NCBI GenBank assembly: GCA_009767595.1 | Contig: VSDK01011120.1 | Span: forward strand, 51,173 to 115,172 | Origin: Symbiodinium kawagutii | Taxonomy: Eukaryota > Sar > Dinophyceae > Suessiales > Symbiodiniaceae | Reading direction: 5' to 3' | Length of the DNA stretch: 64,000 nt | Shown here: piece by piece, positions 10,228 through 19,989 of the stretch | Layout: each line of letters opens with the position of its first letter | Position numbering within the stretch: position 1 is the first letter of the stretch | Program-made: the position numbers and the translations under genes | Notes under the pieces: model-generated | The model's input: only the letters and a program-made list of their open reading frames with translations | Databases searched by the model: none | Told to the model about the DNA's origin: nothing

Positions 10228-12230
10228 TGGATCCCAAGTTTCGCACTCAAGTTTTTCAGATGAAGCTTTTGGTTTCAGATGCTTGAATCAGTTAGTTGGA
10301 TGCAGGTCGAGCTAGCTTGAACGAAATGAAAAGAAAACAATGGCGTTGCAGTACAAGATCAACATCTCACGCTTTTCATGAGAATGGAAACATGTCTTCC
10401 CAAACAACTGGCATGACTCATGCTTACACTTATACACATTTTTGTTTCTGTCAATGCAATCTCATATATGATAATTAATATGTGATTGATAAATTTGCCG
10501 TTTCAGTGTTTGTTTTAATATGCACTGTTCTTAAGAAGACATTTACAATCATATGTGTGTATCAGTCTACGTTGTATATTCTACTGGGTGTGAATGTTCC
10601 TACTAGACAAAGTGCTGTTGATGGACTAAATACTAAGCTGCTATTCCTTCGACGTCTTCAAGCCACCAAGAATTACACACACACATGTACTGTTTGTGCA
10701 GCTCATGTGGTCCATCCACAGCTCCTTCAATACATATCAATTGTCGGCCATTCTTGAACTCTGTTCATCATTCTTTATTCTTAGCCATTCTATACAATCT
10801 GCTGGTAGCCCCACCTGGAAACTCTTCTCTCACAAACCGATGCTGGCTTTCTGCCGGCGTTATCACGGTCAAGTTGTATCGAAGGACTTCGGGGAATCAC
10901 CAGAATCACTCACCACTATAGCTGGCACCGCGAGCTACACCCAAGGAGTGACACCAACTGATGGTCTATCCCTTTTGATCCAAACAACTGCCCGTAAGTC
11001 GAATAGACGAGTATCAACTGGTTTGCATGCGAGGCTGGAAACTAGCACAATCAATATCCGGTATCAACCACTAGTAATCACCATCGGCATCTATTGGCCA
11101 CCGGCTACAACTAAGCCATTCGTAATGTTCCTTCCCTTGTTACATCACTGGCTGGTACCTGTTTGCATTTGGCTGCCTCAACTGGTGCTGCAGGTGAAGC
11201 GAGATGTTGAAGAGACAGCAAGGTCTGTGGTGGCGAGACACAGATTGGTTGGCAGGGGAGATAGCCTGTTTTGATTGGCTCAATGACTTGGATGTTGGGC
11301 ATGGCATGCATGGGCCATGTTACCATCCGGTTTTTGTTTTGACTGTCTCATGGTCCAGGTTGGGTCAGATGGGTTTGGATCACCTGGACGTGTTTGCAGA
11401 TGGCAATTGGATTACGGCCATAGGTGATTGAAGAGCCGTGATCGCCGCCAATATTGAATAGCCATTGTGGGTCCTTGTTGTTATGATTTCAATCGCTAGT
11501 TGTTTGATCGTTGTTTATCACATGACTTTCACTGGTTGCTGATGCATCCCTGAAAGGATGGCAAAACTGGTTGGCATTGTTTGATGAATCCATGATATAA
11601 GAAGTGGTTGCCATCACCAATCATTGTCAGAGGTTTTCACTGGTGATCCAGGATGATGTTCTCCGGTTGTTTTTCATTTTCACCAATGTTCCATGGTCGT
11701 TTATCCCTGTTCCAAAGGCAGTTTATCATAAATTCATTGGTTCTCACTGCTTGTTCACCATAATTTTCACTGCTTTTGACTCATGAATCGCACTCTCGTC
11801 AACTAACCTGGAAGCTAAACATCAGTATTTTTATGTGTAAACTTAAACCAACTGGAAATGGCAGATTTTTAACTTCCAGGTTGGTTTAGATACAAACCTC
11901 CAGTTTTCAACTGAACCAGCCATATATTCTGCAACTTCCAGCTTAGGTTACCAGAGGGTATCTCTGTTCCAGCTGCAATTTATCATCAATTCATTTGTTT
12001 TCACTGCTTGTTCACTATAGTTTTCACTTCTTTTGACTGATGGATTATCTTTGTTGCACCTGCAACCTGGCGTGATATTTCCCCAGTTGTGTTCTTTCAG
12101 GCTCCAGCAGTTGCAGAGCGCCAGTTGACATCGCAGAAAAGCTGCTGGACTAGGCAGAAGTGTCGGGTGGTCCCATGTGATCCCCGAAATTGAGCGATGT
12201 CAATTTCCGTTTGTTGGATTATTTTTTTCG
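10228..12230 (+). repeat. 3'-flank repeat module, copy b
   Basis: A direct repeat of 6100-7760 with long stretches of near identity (for example 10240-10640 against 6112-6500). It also holds an insertion-like block at about 10800-11040 that is absent from copy a. It ends with TTCTTTCAG and GCTCCAGCAGTTGCAGAGCG. Confidence 0.75.
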
Positions 12231-12827
12231 GAAGGTTGATGGAGGTTGTATAGGTTTGCTGTGTTGGTTGTTCTGTTTTGGAATGAAATAGAGGAAGAAA
12301 ACCAGCAAGAGCGATCCATTTTGGTCACGGCTTCTCACCAAGTATCATCACATATTGTTTGGCAAAATTCCAGGGATTGCTTGATGCTTTTGCAGCTTTT
12401 CATGCCGGTAGCTAGCTGTGTTGATGATTCTTTAATTGCTTTGTCATCGCCGAGCATTTCTGTGACCGGCCAGCCGGCCAGTTGCAGGAGTTGGTGCAAG
12501 CTAGAAGCAAAGAATTGGCAAAAGAAATGACTTAGACCGAGTTGATGTATGCGGTTGAGGAGCCTTTTTTTCGTTTGAAGACGGACATACGGCAACTCCC
12601 TCCAAACAAACAAACAAAAAACACTTATGCTGGAACTTGGATCTTCAAACCAGACGGGCCAGAGACAAACTGGTGATACACCCGTCAAATGCTGAAGTGT
12701 CATGATGATAAGAGGCACCGTAATTAGTGGAGCTAAAACAATGCTCCGGATTTTTGTAAGGGACCGGCAGGGAGTTGTGTTCCTTCCACAATTCCCACCA
12801 TTTGCCCGTTGGTTCAACGACAATGAG

Positions 12828-12911
<84 letters not shown>

Positions 12912-13256
12912 GGATCCGGTGACATTCCCAGCACCCAAGTTCAGTGCGGAGCTGCCTTCAGTGTGCCGCAGTTTCCCTGTGGATTTTTACATAACAGTTC
13001 GACGGGGTTGGCCAATCAGATCTTATGATGATATAACATAATGGTTCTGCGGGGTTGGTCCATTAGATCATATGATGACAACAGAATGGTCTTGTGGAGT
13101 TGGCTCATTTTCTTGATGATCACATAATGACATAATGGTTCTGCATGGTTGGCCCACCATTTCTTTTGCTGATAAACGGTTTATTGATACACCCACGTGC
13201 AATTCATGAAATGAACCATTGCTTCTACATCTTACTTATTTTTTGTGAATGCACAG
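12231..13256. other. Spacer with a (CAT)n tract
   Basis: Nothing coding is convincing here. (CAT)n occupies 12829-12912. Three imperfect direct copies of an ATAATGGTTCTGCGGGGTTGG-like phrase follow at about 12990-13160. A 162-codon reverse-strand open frame (12335-12823) was considered and rejected. Confidence 0.6.
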
Positions 13257-13591
13257 ATCCAAGCAGAGGTTTGAAAGCAGAATTACCTTGCATGACACAT
13301 GCAGGCAGATCATGTCTGATTGCTTTTGGCACAAAACAAGTGATGACGAGGAAAGGAACAACGGAACAGGTCAAAGTGCCCATGCGCACAATCACTGACT
13401 TGGGGATCATTGGGAGAACAATGTGCGAGCATTGGCTTCAGACGTCTTCAGACTCATACTTGGTTGACAAATACCTCAAGGGGCAAGAAACAAAGCTGGT
13501 GCTTGGGGGGTTTGCTGTCCATGTTGTTGGTTTCAATAGTGAAGTCCCATGTCCAGTTTGTACCTACTGGTGTTGCACTGACCCTATGTAG
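13257..13591 (+). CDS. Coding island, terminal exon or fragment of an unknown gene
   Basis: After the acceptor GAATGCACAG| a frame of about 110 codons runs to TAG at 13589. It contains PSRGLKAELPCMTHAG, KGTTEQVKVPMRTITDLGI and a Cys-rich end (PCPVCTYWCC). Composition is protein-like and it shows no repeat character. Codon use is less GC-rich than in the array genes. I recognise no domain. It may be the 3' exon of a gene whose upstream exons I could not find, or a fragment. Confidence 0.4.
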
Positions 13592-13619
13592 ACGTCAACC
13601 ATGTGGCCCTGTGTGGTCT

Positions 13620-13740
13620 TGGAATAGGCACTCTATGTTGAACCAACCGTCATGAACTCGCTTCGGCTTCTCCAGGGGCGACTCCACGATGACCCAGGAT
13701 CGATAGGGACACCGGCAGGATGAAGGGAAGAAACTCCACA
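13620..13740. repeat. Spacer segment shared with 40838-41000
   Basis: Both segments share CATGTGGCC(C/T)TGTGT, a GGAATAG block and a CGGCAGGATGAA(A)GGG block. A related AGGACGAAGGGAAAGTGATCACC motif lies at 19255-19280 and again near 26290 and 33340. On the reverse strand parts read as short hydrophobic peptides (for example LPFILP), but no frame is conserved. Confidence 0.45.
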
Positions 13741-13789
13741 TCAGATGGTGGTTTGATGGTTATTTAGGTACTGCCCGGGTGAGACCAAG

Positions 13790-14199
13790 ATAGGCCAAAC
13801 ATTTGTCCGTTTTGAGCATTTCCAATCGCTTTAGGGTTCCAGCGGCATTGCACGGAGATGTTTTCTTGATGCTGGCAATGGTCTTGAGAATCCCGGAGAG
13901 GCTCCCAGGTGACTTTGAGGAATACGAAGTTGATTGATGTTGCCCCAGGCTCAAGATCTCGTTACCAAAGGTGATTTGAGCCTCAGATTGTTAGGAACCT
14001 CAGCTTTTAGGGGCTTACTTGACATACAGCAGAAAGAAGCATACAATGTATTATGTGCTGTGAGTTCTCATGCCTCAAGATGGCAATGGCACTTGTAGAG
14101 ATTGATTTCAGTGAGCTGAACGAAATTCAATCCACACATGCCGATAGGCATCCACCAGAACCTGTGTTGATAGACTGGCCTTTGCTGCTTTACCACGTA
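13790..14199 (+). repeat. 5'-flank module of array gene 1
   Basis: Conserved upstream of all five array genes. Ordered landmarks are a CATTTCCAATC block, CACGGAGATGTTTTCTT, AATACGAAGTTGATTGATG, the hairpin at 13948, CAGCAGAAAGAA near 14023, GCTGTGAGT (a possible leader donor) near 14057, and CAGACATG/CACATGCCGATAGGCATCCA close to the start codon. Confidence 0.7.
13948..13982 (+). promoter_or_regulatory. Conserved upstream hairpin, array gene 1
   Basis: Arms GGCTCAA and TTGAGCC enclose a second stem around AAA (in other copies TCACC-AAA-GGTGA; here T-ACC/GGT). It lies about 220 bases before the ATG. Its conservation in all five copies, against drift around it, suggests a leader or processing element. 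The GGCTCAAG start also matches the 3' end of the dinoflagellate spliced leader. Confidence 0.45.
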
Positions 14200-16606
14200 A
14201 TGGAAGAAGCAGCGGGCCTGGCCGGGAGCCCATTTTCAGATTTACCAACTGTAAGATATCGTTTGGAACTTTTGGGGGCAGAGTCCCCGGCCGTGGATGC
14301 GGATTTGGCGATTGCGGTTTCCCACATTGATTTGGAATTAAGCGTCACGCCACCGGACCAGCAGCTGCCATATCCGGTCCCGGCGTCAGCAGAGCAACTG
14401 GCTCCACTGGCCGTGGAGGAGGCTTCCCCACCTGAGCCAGGTGACACACTGCCGCCACACCCCACAAGGTGACACACTGCTGCCACACCCCACACCGGTC
14501 CCAGCGGATGCGCTTTCCATAACAGAACAATGTGAGGGCAAAATCTGCAAGGTCAAGAATGACTTGACAGTGGCTGTGGAAGTGCGTTTGAATGAGGGGG
14601 GGAAGTGGCACGTACTGTACCCTGAGCAAACGAAAGAGGCTTTGTTTGACCCAGAGGTTTCTGTCCGCTTACGGGAGGACTATCACATTCAAAGCAAGAT
14701 ACGCATAGAAGAGGTTTCAGGGATCTTGAATATCCCACGAAGTTTTGAGATTCCTTTCCAAGACAAAGCACAGAAGTTTATACACAATCAGTGGGAGGAG
14801 GCAGAAAAAGAACGCAGAAAGTCGGATGAACGACGGAATGCCCTCACAAACAAACTGAACCAAGCCATCAAGCAGTCGACACATCGAAGGCAAGCATGCC
14901 TGTTTTTGTGCACGGCAATCATACTCTCAGTTTTGCTTGGTTCGCTCGTTGTGGGCACTGTTGTCTCCTTCGGCTTGGACTATTACGCGTCGGAGCAGTT
15001 TGGATTGTTCTTTGCACTGGTTTTGCTGTGGTACTGTTCCACCGCAGCACTCGGTGGATTCCTGGGAACTCCGGTGGGTATTGATAGTAGCGTTGCCGAG
15101 TATAAGTATGGTAATAGTGAAAAATACTTTTCCGAGTTTCTGCAAGACAGGGCACACTCGTCATTGGGATCCAAACTCCAAGGCTACGTGGCACAGGGCC
15201 AATGGTCTGACGAACATGTGTCATGCAGAGCGGCTGTGATGATGTGCTGTTGCGGCTGCACCCTCCTCATCCCAGTTATTTGTATAGCGGTTTTTTGCTT
15301 TGGTATTGGGTTCAGGGCTGTGGAGGTTGAAGTGGAAGCTGGCAAGGGAAAGCGTTGGTTCATAGGTTTACTGATATTTGCCGTGATTCTGATTTTGCTT
15401 GGTGCTCTTGGGTGCGCCACATTCCGTGCCTACCGCCACCACATTTGCTGGACCGTTCTCATCACCGCTGCTTCTACAATGGTTTTCTTCGTTGCTCTTG
15501 CTGGCACTGGATTGAGGGCCGTGGAGGCCGGCAACAAGGAGCCTTGGCTCATAGTTTTCGTGATACTTGGCGCGACTATGCTCGCAGTGCTGTCGTGCGC
15601 CTTATACCTATACAGATGGTCTTTTGAATTTTACACTTTTGCTGGTTCTGTGGAGTCTTTGCTGCGCCAAGCTTTGGGGAAGATGCATCAGCTGCACTTT
15701 AATCTTGTCGCTTCGTGTTGTGGCCTGACGCTTGAAGATCTTCTGGCTTCCCTGGTCCCGAGGAGTGCTCTGGATGCAGCAGTGCTTGAGGTGCACCAGC
15801 GCACCATTGTTTTTGAAGGAAATGTGCTGCCAAATAAACCGACAATTGTGTCTTGGCCAGGGAAGTATGAGTCCAAATGGAACGACCTTGTGGTCAATGC
15901 CCGGCAGAAGGAAGTCAGCGCTGCCGTAGTCTTTCTGCCAGAGGGCTCCAAACACTTTGGTGTCCATGATCGCATACCCCGCAAGTACGTCGACACTTAC
16001 GATTTGAGACCCCCGCCAAAATGCTGCCAGTGCTGGTGCCATTGGCTCTATGGGGAGCAAAAGCCTTGGGGGTGCAGATGGTGGACACGTTGGATCCACA
16101 ATGTCGAGCTTGCGGTAAAAAACAAAAAGTACTTGCAAGTCTACTTCTTCGATGGCAAGAAGGAACAGGGCAAGGTTGGAAGCTTTAAAACAGCCGGCGA
16201 CAAGCACAAACGCTGGGAAAAGATATTCAAGCAAAAAAATAAAGAGTTTCGGACATCAGTCAAGTATGGTCAAGCCCTTGTCGACGGCCTTGGTTTGCTC
16301 TCGAGCCAAAATGGACCAGATTCATCCTCCCCATTCTCTCGTGAAGTTCATCGCCTTTTCTTGGACTGGCTGTCGGATGAGGACCGAGATGAGGACCGGC
16401 AATTTCTGGAGGCTTCGGAAGGCCTTGGCAATTCTCAGAAGGCTGAAGTAGCATGGCTGGACATGCTTGAGTATCCCTACAAAGAATTGGAAGTCGCCGA
16501 ATTCAGGGCCAATCCAGATTCCCCCGATGCATCGCCCATAGGCCGACCTGATTCTGAGCGACAATTGCTTCCGGCCCACAGAAGCAGAAGTGCACTCACT
16601 GAGTAA
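14200..16606 (+). pseudogene. Array gene 1: six-span membrane protein with an N-terminal frameshift
   Basis: The homologous ATG is at 14200 (MEEAAGLAGSPFSDLP). That frame runs to 14472 and stops. The rest of the protein is open in another frame from about 14441 to TAA at 16606. The break lies in a 28-bp imperfect tandem duplication (about 14435-14490, GGTGACACACTGC...CCACACCCCA twice) that the other copies lack. Downstream everything is open: the KNDLTVAVEVRLNE/WHVLYPEQ segment, six hydrophobic spans, the SWPGKYESKW region, the Cys/Trp cluster (CCQCWCHWLYGEQKPWG...) and the FSREVHRLFLDWL region. The two central membrane hairpins resemble each other here (FRAVEVEVEAG and LRAVEAGN loops). It may be a pseudogene, or it may start at a later codon. 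Confidence 0.75.
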
Positions 16607-16689
16607 AAATTCACAATTAATTGGTGCGGCCATGGTCGTCCTGATCGACAGATCCGTCACGGTCGGTTTGCACAGTGTTGCATTACCAT

Positions 16690-17060
16690 TCCGATCACCT
16701 TGTCTCACTCAGACATTTCTGACCGCGTTAGCCTGGTCAAACGAAGCATTACGCAGTCGGCTTGCATAGTGGCACTGGCATTGCATGGCATTGCCATTCC
16801 GATCACTGTCTCACCTTGTCTCACTCAGAAATCATTCACTTGCATGAGGTTACTTGAACACACGCGAAGATTTTGTTGCATGTCAGACAAAAAAGGTTTG
16901 GCTTTTAGTGTTTTTGGGCGGAGAGCTGGAGTGCTGCTGATTGGTCTCATGGGCTGGGATGGGTCAGGGGATGGGTCGGGGGATGGGTCAGGGTGGTTTG
17001 GATCACTTGGAATTCTTTGCATATGGGATTGGACTGGGCCATGGTTCAACGAGGATGCCA
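16690..17060 (+). repeat. 3'-flank repeat module after array gene 1 (short copy)
   Basis: It contains the 'GTTTGGATCACTTGGA' and 'GACTGGGCCATGG...GAGGATGCCA' blocks shared with the other 3' modules. It also has a short tandem repeat of GGATGGGTC(A/G)GGG at 16957-16992. Confidence 0.6.
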
Positions 17061-17084
17061 GCATGATTTCCTAGAAACTCACCG

Positions 17085-17205
17085 CAACACCGGGGCACCG
17101 TGGCACACCTGCGCCCAGGCATTGGACACCGTTCAGCTGCCGTGCCCTCAGCACAGGGCCACCGAAGATGGCCCTGGCGAGCCGGGGCCCCAGGTTGGGG
17201 GCTCG
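17085..17205 (+). pseudogene. WW-gene exon relic (WW4 first-half type), unit 1
   Basis: An open frame reading APWHTCAQALDTVQ, then LPCPQHRATEDGPGEPGPQ. The CxxALDT core and surrounding bases align with WW gene exon 3562-3614 (LPSHCEAALDTLG). Close copies lie at 30935-31040 and 38117-38200. The WW signature Trp is missing, so it is either a decayed or a repurposed exon. Confidence 0.5.
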
Positions 17206-18215
17206 TGGTGGTTGAATGACGACATGAATGCTGGTTGATGATGGTCAATCATGGCTAATGATGGCCGATGATGGTTAATGATGGCTGAAAGTGATGGAAG
17301 AGTGTGAAGAATGATGGTGAAACATGATGGTGAATCATCATGGTGAATCTGACACTTGATGGCCCGTGGGTGGTTAATAGTTCATGGGTAGTTGGGTAGT
17401 TGTTGAATAATAATGGCCAATGATGGTTCAACTCGCCATGAGCAGTAGTCATTGTAAATATGTTTGATGATAGTTCGTGACTGGAGGCTAGTGGCGGCTA
17501 ATGGTTGCGAAATGATGGTGAGTGCTTATGATGCTAAGTGTGATGGGTTGACTGATCATTGCTAGTGGTTGGTACTTGTGAGAATCGTTTAGTTTCGGTT
17601 GCTGATGGTTGATGTCCCGTCATGGCTCATGCCAGTGGGAATGAAGTCATGACTAGAAGCATTGCTATTTTCTAGGGTGGCTAGCCCTGGGTCGCAGGAA
17701 GGCAGTTTCTCTCAATATCCCATCTCAAATCATCAAATGATCCAAATGCGATCTAGGGTAGCGCACATTTTCATAATTGGCCACGTTTACTATCCATTGT
17801 ATCTCAAATCTCCTGTTGATGTGGCTTTGAGTCACCAAATGGGTTTTGTCATCCCACAGCTATTCTAGACTATGACATGTCAATTTCTTTGTTATTGATG
17901 ATGGTTATTGGTCAATCTCAATTCCTACAGGGTGGTACACCAAGCTTAATTAGTCAACTGAGCTTAGACCACTAGGGTACCTACCAGTTAGGGCAGATAT
18001 AACTATACTTAGGTGGGTTATGCTCACCAGCTTATCATTATTATTAAGCGTTAAATGCCAGAGTACCAACCCATCATACAGAGTGGTGGGTTACAAACCA
18101 CCTTCAAAACCACATGGGTACCACTGTGCATGATGAATTTCAATGTGGCTACGGATCACCCAATGCCAGGAGGACCAATCCAAAGCTTGTACAGCGCCAC
18201 CGCCATCAGCTACAG

Positions 18216-18242
18216 GCGGCACGTTTTCTACCTGGATCCCAG
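18216..18242 (+). pseudogene. WW1-type exon relic, unit 1
   Basis: After CTACAG|G it reads RHVFYLDP plus AG, then GCCTGC. The layout is the same as WW gene exon 154-177, GC donor included. Copies lie at 24912-24938 and 32044-32070, and a more decayed one near 39190. Confidence 0.55.
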
Positions 18243-18720
18243 GCCTGCTGTATGTTGGGGATTCGCTAGGGGCAAGGAACAAAGGTTTATGGTGTTCATC
18301 ATTGTTTATCACTTAGTTTAACCAGTTGATTTTTCATCACTTAGTTAAACCCGTGGATAGTTGTTAATGATCTTGGTTGTTAGCAGCTGTTCGCAATAAA
18401 CTGCTTTAACAATGGTTCAAAGTCGCAGAGGTCCCACCACAGATATCCAAGTTGGTTTTGCGAACCCATTAACGTTTAGGAAAGTTGTTATTCTTGTTGA
18501 TCAACTCATCCAGACCTTGGGAAGTTGATAGCAGCTGCTGAACTAACATGAACTAATACAGTTGACCGTTGATAGTTAACGGTTGGTTAACTGATTGCTG
18601 ATAATTGAATAGTTTTTCCTTACAAGTGATGGTGGATAGTTCACCATATAGTATCAATAGTCAAGCAGTTGCACGGAAAACCCCGCAGATTGTTAGCCTC
18701 TACACAGAGTAGTCTAGCAG

Positions 18721-18745
18721 ACCCCATTCGACTTGGAAGGGCCTC
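18721..18745 (+). pseudogene. WW1 C-terminal exon relic, unit 1
   Basis: After TCTAGCAG| it reads PHSTWKGLG, the counterpart of SKRTTWKDP in exon 443-472. Copies are PHSTWKDLG at 32555 and STWKG at 25389. The DPR terminus is lost, which suggests decay. Confidence 0.5.
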
Positions 18746-19484
18746 GGGTGTGGCATGGCAACGACCGAGAGCTGCGGGGTGGAGTTGTAGGCTACAACAA
18801 GGGTAACGGCAAAGGGTAGGTAGATCCAACTATTATACTGGATGGTGGGTTATGTTTACCAACGAATCTAACGAGGGGATACCAGGGGGCAACCACTCTG
18901 TAGTTTTCAAGCATTGACTACCCTATAGTGGACAAACCTGAAGATGGAAAATCACCATAGTTTGTGGGAAAAACCCGAGGGAAATAGAGACCAACTATGA
19001 AGGGGTGATCGTTTTTGCAAAGGGTAGGGTAGCATCAGCCAGCTGTAACCATCATCGATAAACAATTATCAGCTTCAGATACTGGTCAACCAGTCCTACT
19101 ACAAGGGTTATGGTAACCAGTTTTTGGCTACCCATATGCTTAACCACAAGGATGCTCATAGCAACCAAGCTGAGCCGTGCTTCACAGGGTGCGCCGTAGT
19201 CGTATGCAATCGCCAACCACAGGAGAGGGGTGCTGCCATGTCTCATGTCCAACAGGACGAAGGGAAAGTGATCACCAGATGTTAAAACTGTTTCCCACCT
19301 CCGCATTGGTTGTATGGCGGGTTATAGTGGTTAGTAATAAGGGATAGTCACCAACAATTACAGCGGTTAGAGAATTTGATTGCATTAGATGGAGGATTCA
19401 TTGAACCCCTATATGGTTGATTACCATGAAAGGGTTATTCGACTTGGCCCCTATGACTTGAGAACAACCACATGGTAGTTATTT

Positions 19485-19989
19485 GAGTACGGGCCGGCTA
19501 AGACCAAACCGGTTGGATGATTCTAAGTCTTCAACCATACCAAGCGATTATTACCTTCCCCATATTGCCGGAACCTCCCCAGTTAATGACAACTTCACTG
19601 GTGAGAGTATGGTTTGTCCGCTTCAGCATTTCCAATCACTGTCTTGTTCGGCACGGAGATGTTTTCTTCCTAGCAGTGGACTGGGGATCTTCGAGAAATG
19701 CCTGACCAAGCGGCTTTGAGAAATACAAAGTCGATTAATGTTGCCATAGGCTCAAGATCTCGTCACGAAAGGTGATTTCAGCCTCAAATGCAGGGAACCT
19801 TAACTTTCGGGGGCCCAGTCAGCGTACAGCAGAAAGAACGATACACTGTAAATGTTCATTTCTCACGATGGCAATCGCACTTCTAAAGTTTGATTTTAGT
19901 ATGAGCTGAATAAACCGCAATCCAGACATGCCGATAGGCATCCATCAGAACCTGTACTGATAGAGTGGTCTTCACCACTCTGCCGCACA
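19485..19989 (+). repeat. 5'-flank module of array gene 2
   Basis: It carries the same ordered landmarks as 13790-14199, with the hairpin at 19749. It extends further upstream than copy 1, sharing GAGTACGGGCCGGCTAAGACCA with the module of gene 4. Confidence 0.7.
19749..19783 (+). promoter_or_regulatory. Conserved upstream hairpin, array gene 2
   Basis: Here it is preceded by TTGCCATA, so the string GCCAT-A-GGCTCAAG resembles the end of the dinoflagellate spliced leader (GCCATTTTGGCTCAAG) minus two bases. The second stem has one change (TCACG). Confidence 0.4.

Larger units (their letters stand above)
17930..19480 (+). repeat. Spacer module between array genes 1 and 2, copy 1
   Basis: Repeated at 24640-26500 and 31740-33600, and partly at 39000-39800. 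It starts with GGTGGTAC(A)CCAAG and a GCGAGGGTACCTACCA-like phrase (here ACTAGGGTACC), then GGGCAGAT(A/G)TAACTATACTTAGG. It carries relic WW exons at 18216 and 18721. No intact gene was seen in it. Confidence 0.75.

Noticed and set aside
12335-12823. 162-codon reverse-strand frame
   Set aside because: Cys/Leu/Ser-rich, crosses repeat-like spacer, no recognisable domain or start context.
18055-18321. 88-codon frame around the WW1-type relic, and its counterparts at 24826 and 31942
   Set aside because: Only the short block at the relic exon is conserved as protein. The rest is repeat sequence conserved at the base level.
19052-19306. Reverse-strand frame with a hydrophobic stretch (FPFVLLDMRHG...)
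   Set aside because: The copies at 26193 and 33221 do not keep the frame, so it is shared repeat DNA rather than a gene.
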